Assembly: GCA_026415975.1 (NCBI GenBank)
Contig: JAOAFZ010000001.1
Span: 124,001 to 188,000 of the forward strand
Source of the DNA: Patescibacteria group bacterium
Lineage (GTDB): Bacteria; Patescibacteriota; Microgenomatia; UBA1406; GWC2-37-13
Length of the DNA stretch: 64,000 bases
Reading direction: 5' to 3'
How positions within the stretch are numbered: the first letter of the stretch is position 1; each line of letters starts with the position of its first letter. A program made the translations under genes and the position numbers. The notes under the pieces were generated by a model. It had not been told where the DNA came from. It worked only from the letters and a program-made list of their open reading frames with translations, and searched no databases. Positions 1-8,716 of the stretch are shown here, piece after piece.

Positions 1-238
1 TCTGCCGGTACTTATGGAGTTTCCCGATCCGTCTCGCTGAAATCTCTTTATCATCAACCATTATCGTTCCGGTCGAGGGAAGGTACTCGCGAAGCAGTAA
101 CTTGAGAATTGTCGTTTTTCCTGCACCGGATTTCCCTACCAGAAAAACGAAGTCGTTATCAGCAATCTCAAAGGAGACATTATTGAGCGCGGTATTGCCA
201 AGCGGAAACGTTACCGATACCTGATCGAATCTGATCAT
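1..238 (-). CDS. ftsE: Cell-division ABC ATPase FtsE (partial, C-terminus outside window)
   Basis: The first 79 codons are visible, starting at the ATG at 238. The reading frame begins MIRFDQVSVTF and carries a Walker A motif GKSGAGKTT about 40 residues in, followed by a segment typical of the FtsE/LolD class of ABC ATPases. FtsE with FtsX forms a membrane complex that activates peptidoglycan hydrolases at the septum. The upstream neighbours on the same strand are a small membrane protein (19 nt away) and prfB; the prfB-ftsE-ftsX order is common in bacteria and supports FtsE over other ABC ATPases. There is no clear Shine-Dalgarno sequence. The signature and Walker B motifs lie beyond the edge, so another ABC ATPase cannot be excluded. 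Confidence 0.75.
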   Translation of the reverse strand, partial: MIRFDQVSVTFPLGNTALNNVSFEIADNDFVFLVGKSGAGKTTILKLLLREYLPSTGTIMVDDKEISARRIGKLHKYRQ

Positions 239-257
239 TGACTGAAAAAATTGAGAG

Positions 258-734
258 TTATTTTACCTCGATATAGCCCACATCCATAAGCCATCCCGCT
301 TTTTCGGCAGCAAATGTCTTTCCCATGACGCTCACCTTTTTTCCGACAAACTGGGAGAGATCAACGGTTGATGAGGTGAGGTAAACATTCTGCGATTTTC
401 CTCCCGGACGTTCCAGATGAAAGCTTCCTTCATCCTCAAAACCGCCTTCACGGAGGACTCCTTCAGCTGTATCTTTAAACACTTTTGCGTCTTTAATGCC
501 TGCAGCCCGCACACTACCATCAGCTGCTTTTTCGGTTTCGTTCGTGGGTACTGTTTTCGAGGCTGTGTTGCCAATCGGATTTGGAATTACCTTGCTAGCA
601 AAAAAACCGGTTGCACCTCCCAGTATTGTGGCGAAAATCAGGATGATTACTGCGACTGCAACGGGTGTCGGTGCAACTTTATCTATCTTGTGAATCATCG
701 TGCCCGACTGCTGATGAGGTGTTTTGTTGTGCAT
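258..734 (-). CDS. Single-pass membrane protein, unknown function
   Basis: 158 residues. A short cytoplasmic N-terminus is followed by one strong transmembrane helix at about residues 25-48 (VAVAVIILIFATILGG), then a polar exported part. The last 70 residues are beta-rich, with a pattern reminiscent of a small OB-like fold; I do not recognise the family. It lies between prfB and ftsE. A second in-frame ATG occurs at residue 13. A TATCCT hexamer at 741-746, preceded by TGG as in extended -10 promoters, is 6 nt upstream of the first ATG and favours that start. It may act with FtsEX at the envelope, but this rests only on position. Confidence 0.7.
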   Translation of the reverse strand: MHNKTPHQQSGTMIHKIDKVAPTPVAVAVIILIFATILGGATGFFASKVIPNPIGNTASKTVPTNETEKAADGSVRAAGIKDAKVFKDTAEGVLREGGFEDEGSFHLERPGGKSQNVYLTSSTVDLSQFVGKKVSVMGKTFAAEKAGWLMDVGYIEVK

Positions 735-740
735 GCCCCA

Positions 741-746
741 AGGATA
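741..746 (-). promoter_or_regulatory. -10 box (TATCCT) for the 158-aa membrane protein
   Basis: TATCCT on the minus strand, preceded by TGG, ends 6 nt before the ATG at 734. Transcription would begin at or next to the start codon. Confidence 0.45.
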
Positions 747-782
747 CCAGTTCAGGAATCACAATGCAAGGTGGGACTTGGC

Positions 783-1790
783 TTACGAAGCCTTTAGGTA
801 GGCCTCTATAAAGGGATCAAGATCTCCGTCAAGCACAGAATCGGCCTGAGACGTCTCGTATTCCGTCCGGGTATCTTTGACCAGCTTATACGGGTGGAGG
901 ATATAATTACGAATCTGCAGACCCCAAGACGCAAATTTATCTTTTTTAAATCCAGCGTATTCCTCTGTTTTTTTCTGCTCTTCGATTGCCCATAGTTTTG
1001 CTGTTAGGATCTTCAGTGCATTATCCCGGTTTTGCCCTTGCGAACGTTCTGTCTGACAGGTGACCATAATGTTTGTTGGTTTATGAATAAGGCGAACCGC
1101 GGTAGCCACTTTGTTCACGTTCTGTCCTCCCTTGCCGCCTGCCCGGTAAAACTGCCATTCCAGATCTTCTTCTTTTATTTCTATGTTAGCTTTCTCCAGA
1201 ATCGGAAGAACTTCTACCAGAGCAAACGAGGTTTGCCGTAGTCCGTCTGCATTAAAGGGCGACTGCCTGACAAGCCGGTGTGTACCTGCTTCGCACTTAA
1301 GCAGCCCGTAGGCAAATGGTCCTTTTACATTTACCGTAACACTCTTAATCCCGGCCTCTTCACCTTCTATAAGATCGACTTCTTCGTAGCTCCAGCCTTT
1401 CCGTTCAAAGTAACGAAGATACATACGGTACATAATGGATACCCAGTCCATTGCTTCCGTTCCACCCTGGCCCGCATGAATGGAAAAAATTGCGTTATTC
1501 CGGTCATTCGGTCCCGAAAGAAAGAGCAGAATCTCATATTCACGGATCATTTTAGCTGCCTCATCAAGCATATTCTCCTCGATAAGAAGCTGCATCATTT
1601 CGACGTCATCAATCTCTTTCTTTAACGCGGAAATACGCTTCATGGTTTCAGACGCAGCCTGGGAATCTGCCCAGAAGTCGCCCTCAAAGGTTAGTTTTTC
1701 AAGCCGGGTAACTTCGGCCTTTTTTGCGGCAAGGTCGAGTTTTTCCTCAATAGCTCTAAGTTTCTCGCGGAGTTCGTGAATATCTGGCAT
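783..1790 (-). CDS. prfB: Peptide chain release factor 2
   Basis: 335 residues. RF2 terminates translation at UGA and UAA. The GGQ tripeptide that triggers peptidyl-tRNA hydrolysis is at residues 221-223, in a [10 protein letters not shown] context. The stop-codon recognition tripeptide is SPF (177-179), the RF2 type, not the PxT type of RF1. Length is near the usual 330-365. Many bacteria control prfB by a programmed +1 frameshift at an in-frame UGA near codon 26. Here the equivalent stretch (KLDLAAKK, residues 17-24) is read directly, with CTC GAC in place of the shift site, so that autoregulation is absent. A TATACT box 10 nt upstream predicts a leaderless transcript. The gene heads the run towards ftsE. 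Confidence 0.95.
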   Translation of the reverse strand: MPDIHELREKLRAIEEKLDLAAKKAEVTRLEKLTFEGDFWADSQAASETMKRISALKKEIDDVEMMQLLIEENMLDEAAKMIREYEILLFLSGPNDRNNAIFSIHAGQGGTEAMDWVSIMYRMYLRYFERKGWSYEEVDLIEGEEAGIKSVTVNVKGPFAYGLLKCEAGTHRLVRQSPFNADGLRQTSFALVEVLPILEKANIEIKEEDLEWQFYRAGGKGGQNVNKVATAVRLIHKPTNIMVTCQTERSQGQNRDNALKILTAKLWAIEEQKKTEEYAGFKKDKFASWGLQIRNYILHPYKLVKDTRTEYETSQADSVLDGDLDPFIEAYLKAS

Positions 1791-1800
1791 AGAAAGATAC

Positions 1801-1806
1801 AGTATA
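1801..1806 (-). promoter_or_regulatory. -10 box (TATACT) for prfB
   Basis: TATACT on the minus strand, 10 nt upstream of the prfB ATG. Confidence 0.5.
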
Positions 1807-1836
1807 GCGCATTACGTATCCGAAAGCTAGTGGTGC

Positions 1837-3333
1837 TTACCGCCAGTCAGACCCAATTATGATTTGCACGTCGGCTGCTTCCTCTTCGTCAAGTGCTGAT
1901 GAAGATGCAACTTTCGCAAAATCTTTTATATCGGCCGCCACGATACTAAAATACTTTGCAGTCTTCTCTTTTACCAAAATCTTAGTTTGCTTGTAATCAA
2001 AGTTATCGGCATTCCCGGTAAGAACCTGTTCGTAACCAAGATCAGTGAGTATATTTTTCACCTCTGTGGCCTTGCCGGCTATCCCTCCGCCATTCAGAAC
2101 TTTGATCCGGATTTCAGCTCGGTCAACTTCGGGTGTTGGTGTTGGAGTGGGCGGTTCGGGGGTGGGAGTGGGAGGAATCGGGGTGGGGGTGGGTTGTGCA
2201 AAGGCAAGCCTTGCCGTGACGGTCGAAAAATCAAGCGAAAAGCCACCGGCCTGCATTCGGGAAAAGCCCCACAATGCTCCCAATGACACAGTAAATGAGA
2301 GAATAAAAAACAGCGCTGGTTTCCAGGGAAAAGAGAACGAAGGCATGGACATACGCGAACCTCCTGCTCTATATGAGCGGGGGGAAAAGGCTGCAAGCCT
2401 GTTTTGCAGAAGTGAGAAGTCTTTATTCTCGACTGAAAGAATAAATCCTCCGATACAGGCATCAAATTGCAGATACGGAATCTGCTGATTACCCTGTGAT
2501 GCAAACATTTTTAGGTAGTCAGAATAAAAATGAGGAAGTATACGCTTGAGAGGGTTTGTCCACACCCCGACATTCTTTGTAAACGTATCTTGTCTGATGG
2601 TCTCGGATTGCTCGCCGGAAATAATCAGCCTATTCAATTTTATACCTTTCTTCTCGAGTTCCTGCGCTTTTGCTCTCAAAACTTCTTCAATTGAATCCTT
2701 CTCTTTCAGATCTTTATGCCACATTTCTGTCTCAAGCAAGCCGAACGAGTCATATATGTAGGCACTGACCGATGATGCATCATAGTTTGTGTACATGATA
2801 TTTTCCTTTTTCTCTTTCCTGAGAGTTTTTTCGAAGAGCTTGAAGTAAGCGAGTGATTCTGGAATAACAGCTTTCACCTTCAAATCAAGCAGAGTAAATG
2901 GTTGCTGAAACTTATTAAAGCTATCATTATCCAGAGCGTAAAATACCATCTTCTTCTGTCCTTCTGACTCAAGGATCATATGCGCGTAATGCGAGGTGTC
3001 CAGATCAGCAGTCATTTGAGCGCGTGCCTTTTCTTTGATATAGGTGGAGAGAACAGCCGGAGCCATATCGTTCGGGACATCGGTGCGGAGGTACTCAAAT
3101 GACTCCTGCGGAAGGATAAGTGTGATATCCTTATCGTTAATCTTAGAATTTGCAATCAGGTTCATTGCTTCCTTGATTGCGGATGCAGTCAGATCCGGAT
3201 TAATCAGTTGACCGCCCTTGAGAAAACTCAGCTGATACTTTTTTTCGTAAAAAACAATATCATACTGTCCCAGAAGAGTCTTTTTCAGGAACAGAATCTT
3301 GATCTGGTTCGGGTTGAGCTGCAAATAGATCAT
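1837..3333 (-). CDS. PilM-like actin-fold protein fused to a LytR_C domain
   Basis: 498 residues with a clear three-part layout. Residues 1-320 resemble the PilM/FtsA-like fold of type IV pilus assembly ATPases: an N-terminal MIYLQLN strand, IIxG-type strands, and a final segment reading FDACIGGFILS. No convincing nucleotide-binding loop is visible, so it may be degenerate. One transmembrane helix follows (about 339-357), then a Pro-Thr linker of repeated PTP units (380-403). The last 90 residues begin IRIKVLNGGGIAGKA, matching the LytR_C (CPS/LytR C-terminal) domain, which would lie outside the membrane. The protein therefore links a cytosolic actin-like module to an external wall-associated module. 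It is divergent from dnaG, and a TATAAT 9 nt upstream suggests a leaderless mRNA. The PilM assignment is moderate; the LytR_C call is firmer. Confidence 0.7.
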   Translation of the reverse strand: MIYLQLNPNQIKILFLKKTLLGQYDIVFYEKKYQLSFLKGGQLINPDLTASAIKEAMNLIANSKINDKDITLILPQESFEYLRTDVPNDMAPAVLSTYIKEKARAQMTADLDTSHYAHMILESEGQKKMVFYALDNDSFNKFQQPFTLLDLKVKAVIPESLAYFKLFEKTLRKEKKENIMYTNYDASSVSAYIYDSFGLLETEMWHKDLKEKDSIEEVLRAKAQELEKKGIKLNRLIISGEQSETIRQDTFTKNVGVWTNPLKRILPHFYSDYLKMFASQGNQQIPYLQFDACIGGFILSVENKDFSLLQNRLAAFSPRSYRAGGSRMSMPSFSFPWKPALFFILSFTVSLGALWGFSRMQAGGFSLDFSTVTARLAFAQPTPTPIPPTPTPEPPTPTPTPEVDRAEIRIKVLNGGGIAGKATEVKNILTDLGYEQVLTGNADNFDYKQTKILVKEKTAKYFSIVAADIKDFAKVASSSALDEEEAADVQIIIGSDWR

Positions 3334-3342
3334 GTATCAAAC

Positions 3343-3350
3343 ATTATAAT
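3343..3350. promoter_or_regulatory. Divergent -10 region (ATTATAAT) between the PilM-like gene and dnaG
   Basis: The sequence ATTATAAT contains TATAAT on both strands. The minus-strand hexamer (3343-3348) ends 9 nt before the start at 3333. The plus-strand hexamer (3345-3350) would give dnaG a leader of about 30 nt. Confidence 0.5.
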
Positions 3351-3388
3351 AGTGTAAAACTCTAAAAGGCAAGTAGCTTTCACACACC

Positions 3389-5152
3389 ATGGATTCTCTC
3401 ATAGCAGAAATTAAAGCCAAGAACGATATCGTAGATGTACTGTCGCAGTATATGACGTTGAAAAAAGCGGGTCGCCAGTATATTGGATTGTGTCCGTTTC
3501 ACAAAGAAAAGTCACCTTCATTTGCAGTCTCTGCGGAGCGCCAGGTTTGGTACTGTTTTGGGGCCTGTCACGAGGGTGGCGATGTCATCTCATTTGTGAT
3601 GAAGATAGAAAATATCGGTTTTTACGAAGCACTTCAGGAGCTGGCAAATCGCGCCGGGATACCGCTCACCGATGTAAAGTTTCAAGATCGGGAGTGGAAT
3701 AAAAAAGAAGTATTATTTAAGATCAACTCGGTTGCCGCTGACTACTATAAGTATGTACTCAGAAAAACAGAGGTAGGGGCAAAAGCGATGGAATACCTTC
3801 ATTCCCGTGGCCTCAATGACCGGATACTTGATACTTTTGAACTCGGATATGCCCCGAATGCATGGGATTCGCTCTTGAAGTTTCTTTTGAAGAAAAAATT
3901 TTCCACCGAAGATATTTACCGATCTGGTCTTATCGTAAAAAGTGAGCGTGGTTCAGGCTTTTATGACCGGTTTAGGGGAAGGGTGATATTTCCGATACGG
4001 GACATCCGGAATAATATTATCGGATTTTCCGGACGGATAATTGGTGATTCAAAGGAAGCAAAATATATAAATGTACCAGAGACGGAACTATACCGGAAAA
4101 GGGAGAGTCTTTATGGTATTCACATTACAAAAGATGTGATAAGGGAACACAAGGCGGCTATTCTGGTAGAAGGGGAATTTGATGTTATTGGACCGTATCA
4201 GCAGGGTTTTGGGAATATTGTTGCTATTAAAGGATCCTCTGTTACTCGGGATCATTTCCGGATATTGAAACGGTATGCTCCAAAGATTATTCTCTCGCTT
4301 GACGCAGATGCAGCTGGTCGTGATGCTGTGGAACGGGCAATCAAGGAATCCGAAGAGATGGATCTCGAAATTTATGTGATGCGTTTGAAAGGAGGGAAAG
4401 ATCCGGATGAAGTAGTCAGAGCTAATCCGGCAGCTTTCAAGGAGGCGATTAGGCAGGCAGTACCTGCCTACGACTTTCTCCTGGACGCAATCCACGAAAA
4501 ACATCCCGGGGAGTCCCCATTCGAAAAGAAGAAGGCAGTAGATGAAATCGTTCAGTTTCTATATCTGATCAAAAATCCGGTGGTACGTTCATACTACATC
4601 AAACATTCTTCGGATCGGTTCGGAGTAGATGAGGAGTCGCTGAAAGAGGTACTTGCGCAATATAACCGCAAATCAAAACGTCCGTTCCGTGACTTGCAAA
4701 AGCAGGTCACAGAAAAGTCACCAGAAGAGCCTGCTCTGGTAAAACAAAAGTTAATACTGAACTATATTTTCCGCACCGGAAACCCGGTTGCCACGTCTAA
4801 AGAGGTATTTGAATATTTTGCCCCGAAAGACTTTACGTATCCGGCATTGCGCAGGATAGCCGAAGCATTGGAATCATTTCCCGCCAGTCCCGAAGGATTC
4901 GAAGTGAATTCATTTGCAGCGCGCATACCACCGGAACTGCATCCTGTTTTTGATGAACTATATCTTGATATATCACAAACAACTCCTCCCACCGCCAGAG
5001 AGATAATAAAAACAGCCATGAATTGTAAGCTGGATATACTAAATTCCAGAAAAAGGGAGTTAATTGAAAAGAATGATTCCGGAGAATTTGACGACCAACT
5101 ACGTACACTTACGCAGGAAATTGCATTTATTAAGAAATCGCTCCGCGGTTAA
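3389..5152 (+). CDS. dnaG: DNA primase
   Basis: 587 residues. DnaG makes the RNA primers for chromosome replication. The N-terminal CHC2 zinc-binding domain has Cys35, His38, Cys56 and Cys60. The last pair is written CFGAC, three residues between the cysteines where E. coli has two. The TOPRIM catalytic core follows, with ILVEGEFDVI (acidic Glu) and SLDADAAGRDA (DxD), at about residues 255-310. A helical C-terminal region that would contact the helicase makes up the rest. The gene is followed after 39 nt by the primary sigma factor, the core of the classical macromolecular-synthesis operon. Start chosen at the ATG at 3389, which begins the conserved IxxIKxxNDIVDVL helix. Confidence 0.96.
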   Translation: MDSLIAEIKAKNDIVDVLSQYMTLKKAGRQYIGLCPFHKEKSPSFAVSAERQVWYCFGACHEGGDVISFVMKIENIGFYEALQELANRAGIPLTDVKFQDREWNKKEVLFKINSVAADYYKYVLRKTEVGAKAMEYLHSRGLNDRILDTFELGYAPNAWDSLLKFLLKKKFSTEDIYRSGLIVKSERGSGFYDRFRGRVIFPIRDIRNNIIGFSGRIIGDSKEAKYINVPETELYRKRESLYGIHITKDVIREHKAAILVEGEFDVIGPYQQGFGNIVAIKGSSVTRDHFRILKRYAPKIILSLDADAAGRDAVERAIKESEEMDLEIYVMRLKGGKDPDEVVRANPAAFKEAIRQAVPAYDFLLDAIHEKHPGESPFEKKKAVDEIVQFLYLIKNPVVRSYYIKHSSDRFGVDEESLKEVLAQYNRKSKRPFRDLQKQVTEKSPEEPALVKQKLILNYIFRTGNPVATSKEVFEYFAPKDFTYPALRRIAEALESFPASPEGFEVNSFAARIPPELHPVFDELYLDISQTTPPTAREIIKTAMNCKLDILNSRKRELIEKNDSGEFDDQLRTLTQEIAFIKKSLRG

Positions 5153-5177
5153 GGTGGAAATGAGGCCGTGCAGGAAG

Positions 5178-5183
5178 TATAAT
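5178..5183 (+). promoter_or_regulatory. -10 box (TATAAT) for the primary sigma factor gene
   Basis: A perfect TATAAT lies 8 nt before the ATG at 5192, so the sigma factor can be transcribed separately from dnaG, probably as a leaderless mRNA. Confidence 0.55.
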
Positions 5184-5191
5184 TGTAACCT

Positions 5192-6277
5192 ATGCAAAAA
5201 ATTGCGCGCTCCGTAAAAGATCTCCTGAAGCAGGGTGAAGATGACGGCTTTCTGGTACAGGACGATCTCTTGATGGTCTTTCAAGAACCCGAGAAATTTA
5301 TCGATGATATCGATGAGTTCTTCGACACCGCATTCAAGAAAGGAATAGACATCTTTGAGACAATCTCGACCCGCGATGACTCCGACATGAATAAGACGGC
5401 GGAGGAAATCGAGAAGGAACTTGAGCTCCTTGTTGGAGTAAAGCATGGTGAGTCGCTGGATCCGATCAAAAAATACTTAAAGGAAATTGGGCGCACCCCG
5501 CTTTTGACCTTTGATCAGGAAGTCGAGCTGGCAAAGAGATATGAGAGTGGTGATGTGGATGCCAAGGAAAAACTGATTAAGGCAAATCTCCGTCTTGTTG
5601 TCTCAATTGCAAAAAAATATCTGGGCCGCCGACTCTCATTTTTGGACTTGATTCAAGAAGGGAACCGCGGACTTATTCGTGGAGTCGAGAAATATGACTG
5701 GCGTCGTGGTTTTAAGTTTTCTACATATGCAACTTGGTGGATCCGCCAAGCAATTACCCGGGCGATTGCAGATCAATCACGTACTATCCGTATCCCGGTT
5801 CATATGGTTGATCAGATCAATCGCTTTTACAAGACTCAGCGCCGGCTGATGCAAAAACTCGGCCGTGAACCCGAAACAAGGGAAATTGCCAAGGAAATGC
5901 AACTTACCGTTGATGAGGTGGAGCATTTAATAAAAATATCACAGCAACCGAAGTCTCTGTCTACGCCGGTCGGAGATGATAAAGAGGCTACATTGGAACA
6001 GTTTATTGCTGATCAGAATCAGCCGACCCTCTACGACAAGGTATCACGTGAACTCTTGAAAGACACAATCGGGGAAGTTCTGCAAACGTTGTCACCCCGT
6101 GAGCAAAAAGTATTGATAATGCGTTTCGGTCTTGAAGACGGAAAAGCCAAGACACTTGAAGAGGTAGGAAAAGAATTCAAAGTAACCCGTGAACGTATTC
6201 GTCAGATCGAAGCAAAAGCCATCCGTAAGCTTAAGCATCCAACACGGGCCCGAAAACTTAAGGACTTCCTCGAGTAA
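5192..6277 (+). CDS. rpoD: RNA polymerase primary sigma factor (sigma70/SigA)
   Basis: 361 residues, the usual size of Gram-positive SigA. An acidic N-terminal region (1-85) resembles region 1.1. Region 1.2 starts at [11 protein letters not shown]. Region 2, with [10 protein letters not shown] and the -10 melting segment [15 protein letters not shown], is at about residues 150-200. Region 3 ([13 protein letters not shown]) follows. Region 4, with [15 protein letters not shown] and the helix-turn-helix [17 protein letters not shown], ends the protein. Every part needed to recognise TATAAT and TTGACA promoters is present, which fits the -10 boxes seen throughout the window. It lies directly downstream of dnaG but has its own near-start -10 box. 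Confidence 0.97.
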
Positions 6278-6285
6278 TCCTGGGG

Positions 6286-6291
6286 TATACT
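6286..6291 (+). promoter_or_regulatory. -10 box (TATACT) for the CPBP protease gene
   Basis: TATACT ends 6 nt before the ATG at 6298. Confidence 0.45.
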
Positions 6292-6297
6292 GTTCCC

Positions 6298-7005
6298 ATG
6301 TCGTTAAAAGGTAAGGAAATTTTCACCTCCGAGCACAGATCTGGGTCGAAGGTTACTCCTACGCAGCGTATGCTAAACGTGTGGGCAGTAGTTTTAATTC
6401 TCTGGGCGTTTTACCGGTACTATTTTCAGAATGACTTGCCGATCTGGATTGACGAATTTGTAGCGAAGCCATTGCTGTTTCTTCTTCCCGTATACTACTA
6501 TGTCAGCCGGGTTGAACTGAAACCCTTCTGGTCCTCCCTTGGAGTTACTTTGCGTCACTGGCGTTTTGATCTTGGATTGGGTGTGGTGGTGGGAACGATT
6601 TTTCTGATTATGGGTGTATTGGCAAATCTTATGCAGCATGGTACGGTGCTGTCACCCAAGCCGCGTTTTCTCGATGATTTTACCCCTGGATTTCTGGTCG
6701 CGGTCTCCTTTGCATCCGCTGTCTGGGAAGAGTTATTGATGCGCGGATTTCAGTTGAAACGGCTATTTGAAGAAAAAAAAATGCTGTTCAGGCCCGTTCT
6801 CCTGAACTGTTTTCTGTATTTTTTTCTCCATATCCCCATACTCTTTACCAGTGAGCAGATTACCGGATACATGATTCTCCAAGTGCTGGCAATGGACGTG
6901 ATGTTCAGCTTGGTAGTCGGGCTGCTGTTTTATCCGAAACGAAGTGTATTGTTACCGGTTTTTGTGCATTTTTTCTATAATCTAAGCCTCTACTTCCTGC
7001 TCTAA
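6298..7005 (+). CDS. CPBP family intramembrane metalloprotease
   Basis: 235 residues with six or more hydrophobic helices. The defining motifs of the CPBP (Abi/CaaX protease and bacteriocin-processing) family are present: WEELLMRGF (EExxxR, about residue 145), FLHIPI with a metal-binding His, and the last-helix FVHFFYN (HxxxN). These residues form the zinc site in the membrane. Substrates in bacteria vary (bacteriocin precursors, anti-sigma factors, prenylated peptides) and cannot be told from sequence. It lies 20 nt after the sigma factor gene but has its own TATACT box. A short stem with a T run at about 7029-7050 might end the transcript, but it is weak. Confidence 0.88.
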   Translation: MSLKGKEIFTSEHRSGSKVTPTQRMLNVWAVVLILWAFYRYYFQNDLPIWIDEFVAKPLLFLLPVYYYVSRVELKPFWSSLGVTLRHWRFDLGLGVVVGTIFLIMGVLANLMQHGTVLSPKPRFLDDFTPGFLVAVSFASAVWEELLMRGFQLKRLFEEKKMLFRPVLLNCFLYFFLHIPILFTSEQITGYMILQVLAMDVMFSLVVGLLFYPKRSVLLPVFVHFFYNLSLYFLL

Positions 7006-7045
7006 GCTGGCAAAAAAGGAATAATACACGAGTATAAGTGTACTT

Positions 7046-8716
7046 TTAGAGAGTTTCAGTCCAGCCGGGCGGAGGATCTTTGAACTCAGTCTCAACATTC
7101 AGAACTGCGTTATCGTAAATCCAGAAAATTTCCTCCGTCCGAAGTTTGATTTTCTGCACCCAGCGAACATTCGGAAGCTGACGGTTCATACTGGTAAAGT
7201 CATCAGGAAAACCAATCAGAACAACGTTTTCACCTTTTTCAGGGCGTATCACGTCGAAGACAAATTTATCAAAACGTTCTACTGTTCCAAAACCATACTC
7301 GTTAAGCGGGCCGAGCTTTGCTTGTGAATGATATTTTTCGGGGGGGTATTGCAGGAAGAAGAGGAGGTGCATATATGGCTGCCCGTTCTGCCTAGTAATA
7401 AAGAAACGATCGTACCGGTCGTAGTTTTTCGAGATATAGGAGGCAAGCTCTTTATATCCGCAACCCCAGCTCCTTATAACGATTGCACGCTTGGGATAAT
7501 GGTTGATATAAAAATTCCAGGAATAATACTGGAGTAAGGCCCACATACCTATCAGGAATACAAAAATACCCAGTGCTGTTTTCGGGTGCTTCTTATATGA
7601 GTCAAGGAGGGAAAATACCCCATAGGCAGTTACGATAAGGAAAGGAGTCAGTAAAAAAAGCGAACGGGTCAGGCTTAAACCCACCCATGAAAGCGAGGCC
7701 GCTAATGGACTAATAAAGAGAAGAAACGATATCAGAAAACGGTGTTTTTCCCGGTTTTTAAAAAGATAGTACAACCCCACGAAAAAAAGAAGATACTCCA
7801 GCACCGTTATGGGGGGCATGCCGGGATGACCAAAGCGGAAGTTCTGATCACCATTTTGTGCAATAAACTGCGCAGAGAAGTACTTCAGATTTTCAGAAAA
7901 CACATCTTTTACCCCTGGCATCAGCTTGTTATAAAAAACCCGGGGGCTACCTTCATCTCGCATCTCTTGAATACCGGCAACATACGCAGGGCTATTGAAG
8001 AAGATAAGATTCGCCACGCGTGCCGGAGCAATTATGAGATCAGTAGCGGCAAAAATAAGAAGAACCCCGAAAAATCCAGCTACAAAACCGGATGTTTGTC
8101 TGGTACGACGGGGAAGAAACTGCACTAATGCCGCAAGAAAGAACCCGATAGCGAATATACGGCTCGAATGGTAGGTAAACAATGATACCAGAACAACTGT
8201 CAGGAAAAGCAGTGCGTCACGGAGAGTGAGCTTTCTGAGGAGGCGGACATAGAACAAGAAAGCAAGGGTTATCAAGAATGCGGCCAGGTATCCTTCATGA
8301 AGATGTCTCCCTACAATATGCATTCCCAACGATGAGCTTATCAACAGCGAACCAAGAAGAGCAACCCTGGTTTTTCCAAACAGCTCCCGTATAAGAAAAA
8401 AAAGTACTATCGGAAACACGGCCGCCACAACGGTGTTCGGAAGACGGGCGTTCTGTTCATTTAAGCCGAATACTCCCACAAATGGGACGGTTACGTAAGA
8501 TAGAAGTGGGAGTTTCCAGTCGCCGTAGGACTGAAGACGAATTGGAAGTTGCCTGCCGTATTCATCCTTACCGGTTTTTGCAATTGACCAGGCATTATAG
8601 CTGAAGGCTGCCTCATCGGCGTTGATGCAGGGGGGAGAGATGTCTCTGGCATATAGATTAAAAAACAGTGAAACGCAGACAACAGCGACAAGTGCTATTT
8701 TCAGTTGAAGGCTCAT
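7046..8716 (-). CDS. GT-C membrane glycosyltransferase (ArnT/PMT-like)
   Basis: 556 residues. An N-terminal helix leads to an external loop reading NADEAAFSYNAWSIA; the acidic DE pair is the catalytic/metal site of GT39/GT83-type (PMT_2) enzymes. About ten transmembrane helices follow, with a soluble C-terminal tail from about residue 400. Such enzymes move a sugar from a polyprenyl-phosphate carrier to a lipid, glycan or protein outside the membrane. It is the last gene of a five-gene run (12826 to 7046) in which every start overlaps the previous stop; here the ATG overlaps the stop of the GT2 gene as ATGA. The sugar and acceptor are unknown. Confidence 0.8.
   Translation of the reverse strand: MSLQLKIALVAVVCVSLFFNLYARDISPPCINADEAAFSYNAWSIAKTGKDEYGRQLPIRLQSYGDWKLPLLSYVTVPFVGVFGLNEQNARLPNTVVAAVFPIVLFFLIRELFGKTRVALLGSLLISSSLGMHIVGRHLHEGYLAAFLITLAFLFYVRLLRKLTLRDALLFLTVVLVSLFTYHSSRIFAIGFFLAALVQFLPRRTRQTSGFVAGFFGVLLIFAATDLIIAPARVANLIFFNSPAYVAGIQEMRDEGSPRVFYNKLMPGVKDVFSENLKYFSAQFIAQNGDQNFRFGHPGMPPITVLEYLLFFVGLYYLFKNREKHRFLISFLLFISPLAASLSWVGLSLTRSLFLLTPFLIVTAYGVFSLLDSYKKHPKTALGIFVFLIGMWALLQYYSWNFYINHYPKRAIVIRSWGCGYKELASYISKNYDRYDRFFITRQNGQPYMHLLFFLQYPPEKYHSQAKLGPLNEYGFGTVERFDKFVFDVIRPEKGENVVLIGFPDDFTSMNRQLPNVRWVQKIKLRTEEIFWIYDNAVLNVETEFKDPPPGWTETL

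Noticed and set aside
332-797. Open frames on both strands over the 158-aa gene
   Set aside because: They are shadows: no family features, and the 258-734 frame has a clear membrane helix and a promoter.
2045-2504. Open frames opposite the Pro-Thr linker of the PilM-like gene
   Set aside because: The Val/Gly-rich product is the reverse reading of PTP codons.
7029-7050. Bidirectional terminator between CPBP and the glycan operon
   Set aside because: The stem TACAC/GTGTA has only five pairs and a short T run; too weak to list as a feature.
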